A stretch of DNA of 6,500 nucleotides from Bacteroidales bacterium (GTDB lineage Bacteria > Bacteroidota > Bacteroidia > Bacteroidales > UBA1556): NCBI GenBank assembly GCA_029935325.1, contig JAOZKO010000165.1, positions 1-6,500 on the forward strand, read 5' to 3'. This document shows positions 6,492 to 6,500 of the stretch, in pieces. Below the pieces are notes generated by a model that was given only the letters and a program-made list of their open reading frames with translations, made no database searches and had not been told where the DNA came from. The translations under genes were made by a program, and so were the position numbers. Numbering within the stretch: the stretch's first letter is position 1; the number at the start of each line of letters is the position of its first letter.

Positions 6492-6500
6492 ATGAAACGA
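6492..6500 (+). CDS. Possible start of a plus-strand gene cut by the window edge
   Basis: ATG AAA CGA at the very end would encode Met-Lys-Arg. The preceding AATATTATG context is the same as at the ALDH7 gene start, and Met-Lys-basic openings are common for exported Bacteroidetes proteins. Only three codons are visible, so neither coding status nor function can be judged. Confidence 0.3.

Noticed and set aside
1..6500. CRISPR array, rRNA, tRNA or a complete insertion sequence
   Set aside because: No regularly spaced direct repeats, no conserved RNA gene motifs and no transposase reading frame were found.

Overview
The window looks like chromosomal DNA of a Bacteroidota (Bacteroidetes) bacterium. 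It is AT-rich, the starts lack clear Shine-Dalgarno sequences, and two minus-strand genes are preceded by the octamer TACTTTTG, which fits the TAnnTTTG -7 box of this phylum. The protein types agree: a PA0141-type PPK2, a WG-repeat/TonB C-terminal protein, and an ALDH4A1-type PruA of 543 residues. Genus and species cannot be told from the sequence.

Layout, left to right. A complete plus-strand polyphosphate kinase 2 gene (43-861) runs convergently into a minus-strand pair: a ComF-type phosphoribosyltransferase (974-1663), with a secreted WG-repeat/TonB-C protein (1686-2624) just upstream of it. A 306-nt gap follows (2625-2930). It holds a promoter box, a strong minus-strand hairpin terminator and a 161-bp imperfect fold-back element. 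Next come two minus-strand aldehyde dehydrogenases: an ALDH7/antiquitin-type enzyme (2931-4478) and PruA (4556-6187), with a hairpin terminator between them. A 304-nt divergent intergenic region (6188-6491) carries the likely pruA promoter and a possibly structured leader for a plus-strand gene that the window cuts off after three codons.

The two dehydrogenases act on related semialdehydes that cyclise spontaneously (glutamate semialdehyde/P5C and aminoadipate semialdehyde/P6C), which suggests an amino-acid catabolic locus for proline and lysine. PPK2 and ComF are not obviously linked to that pathway. Most of the window is ordinary housekeeping and accessory metabolism. The parts most worth a second look are the fold-back element between the ALDH gene and its apparent terminator, and the divergent leader at the right end. 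I see no convincing new multi-gene system.
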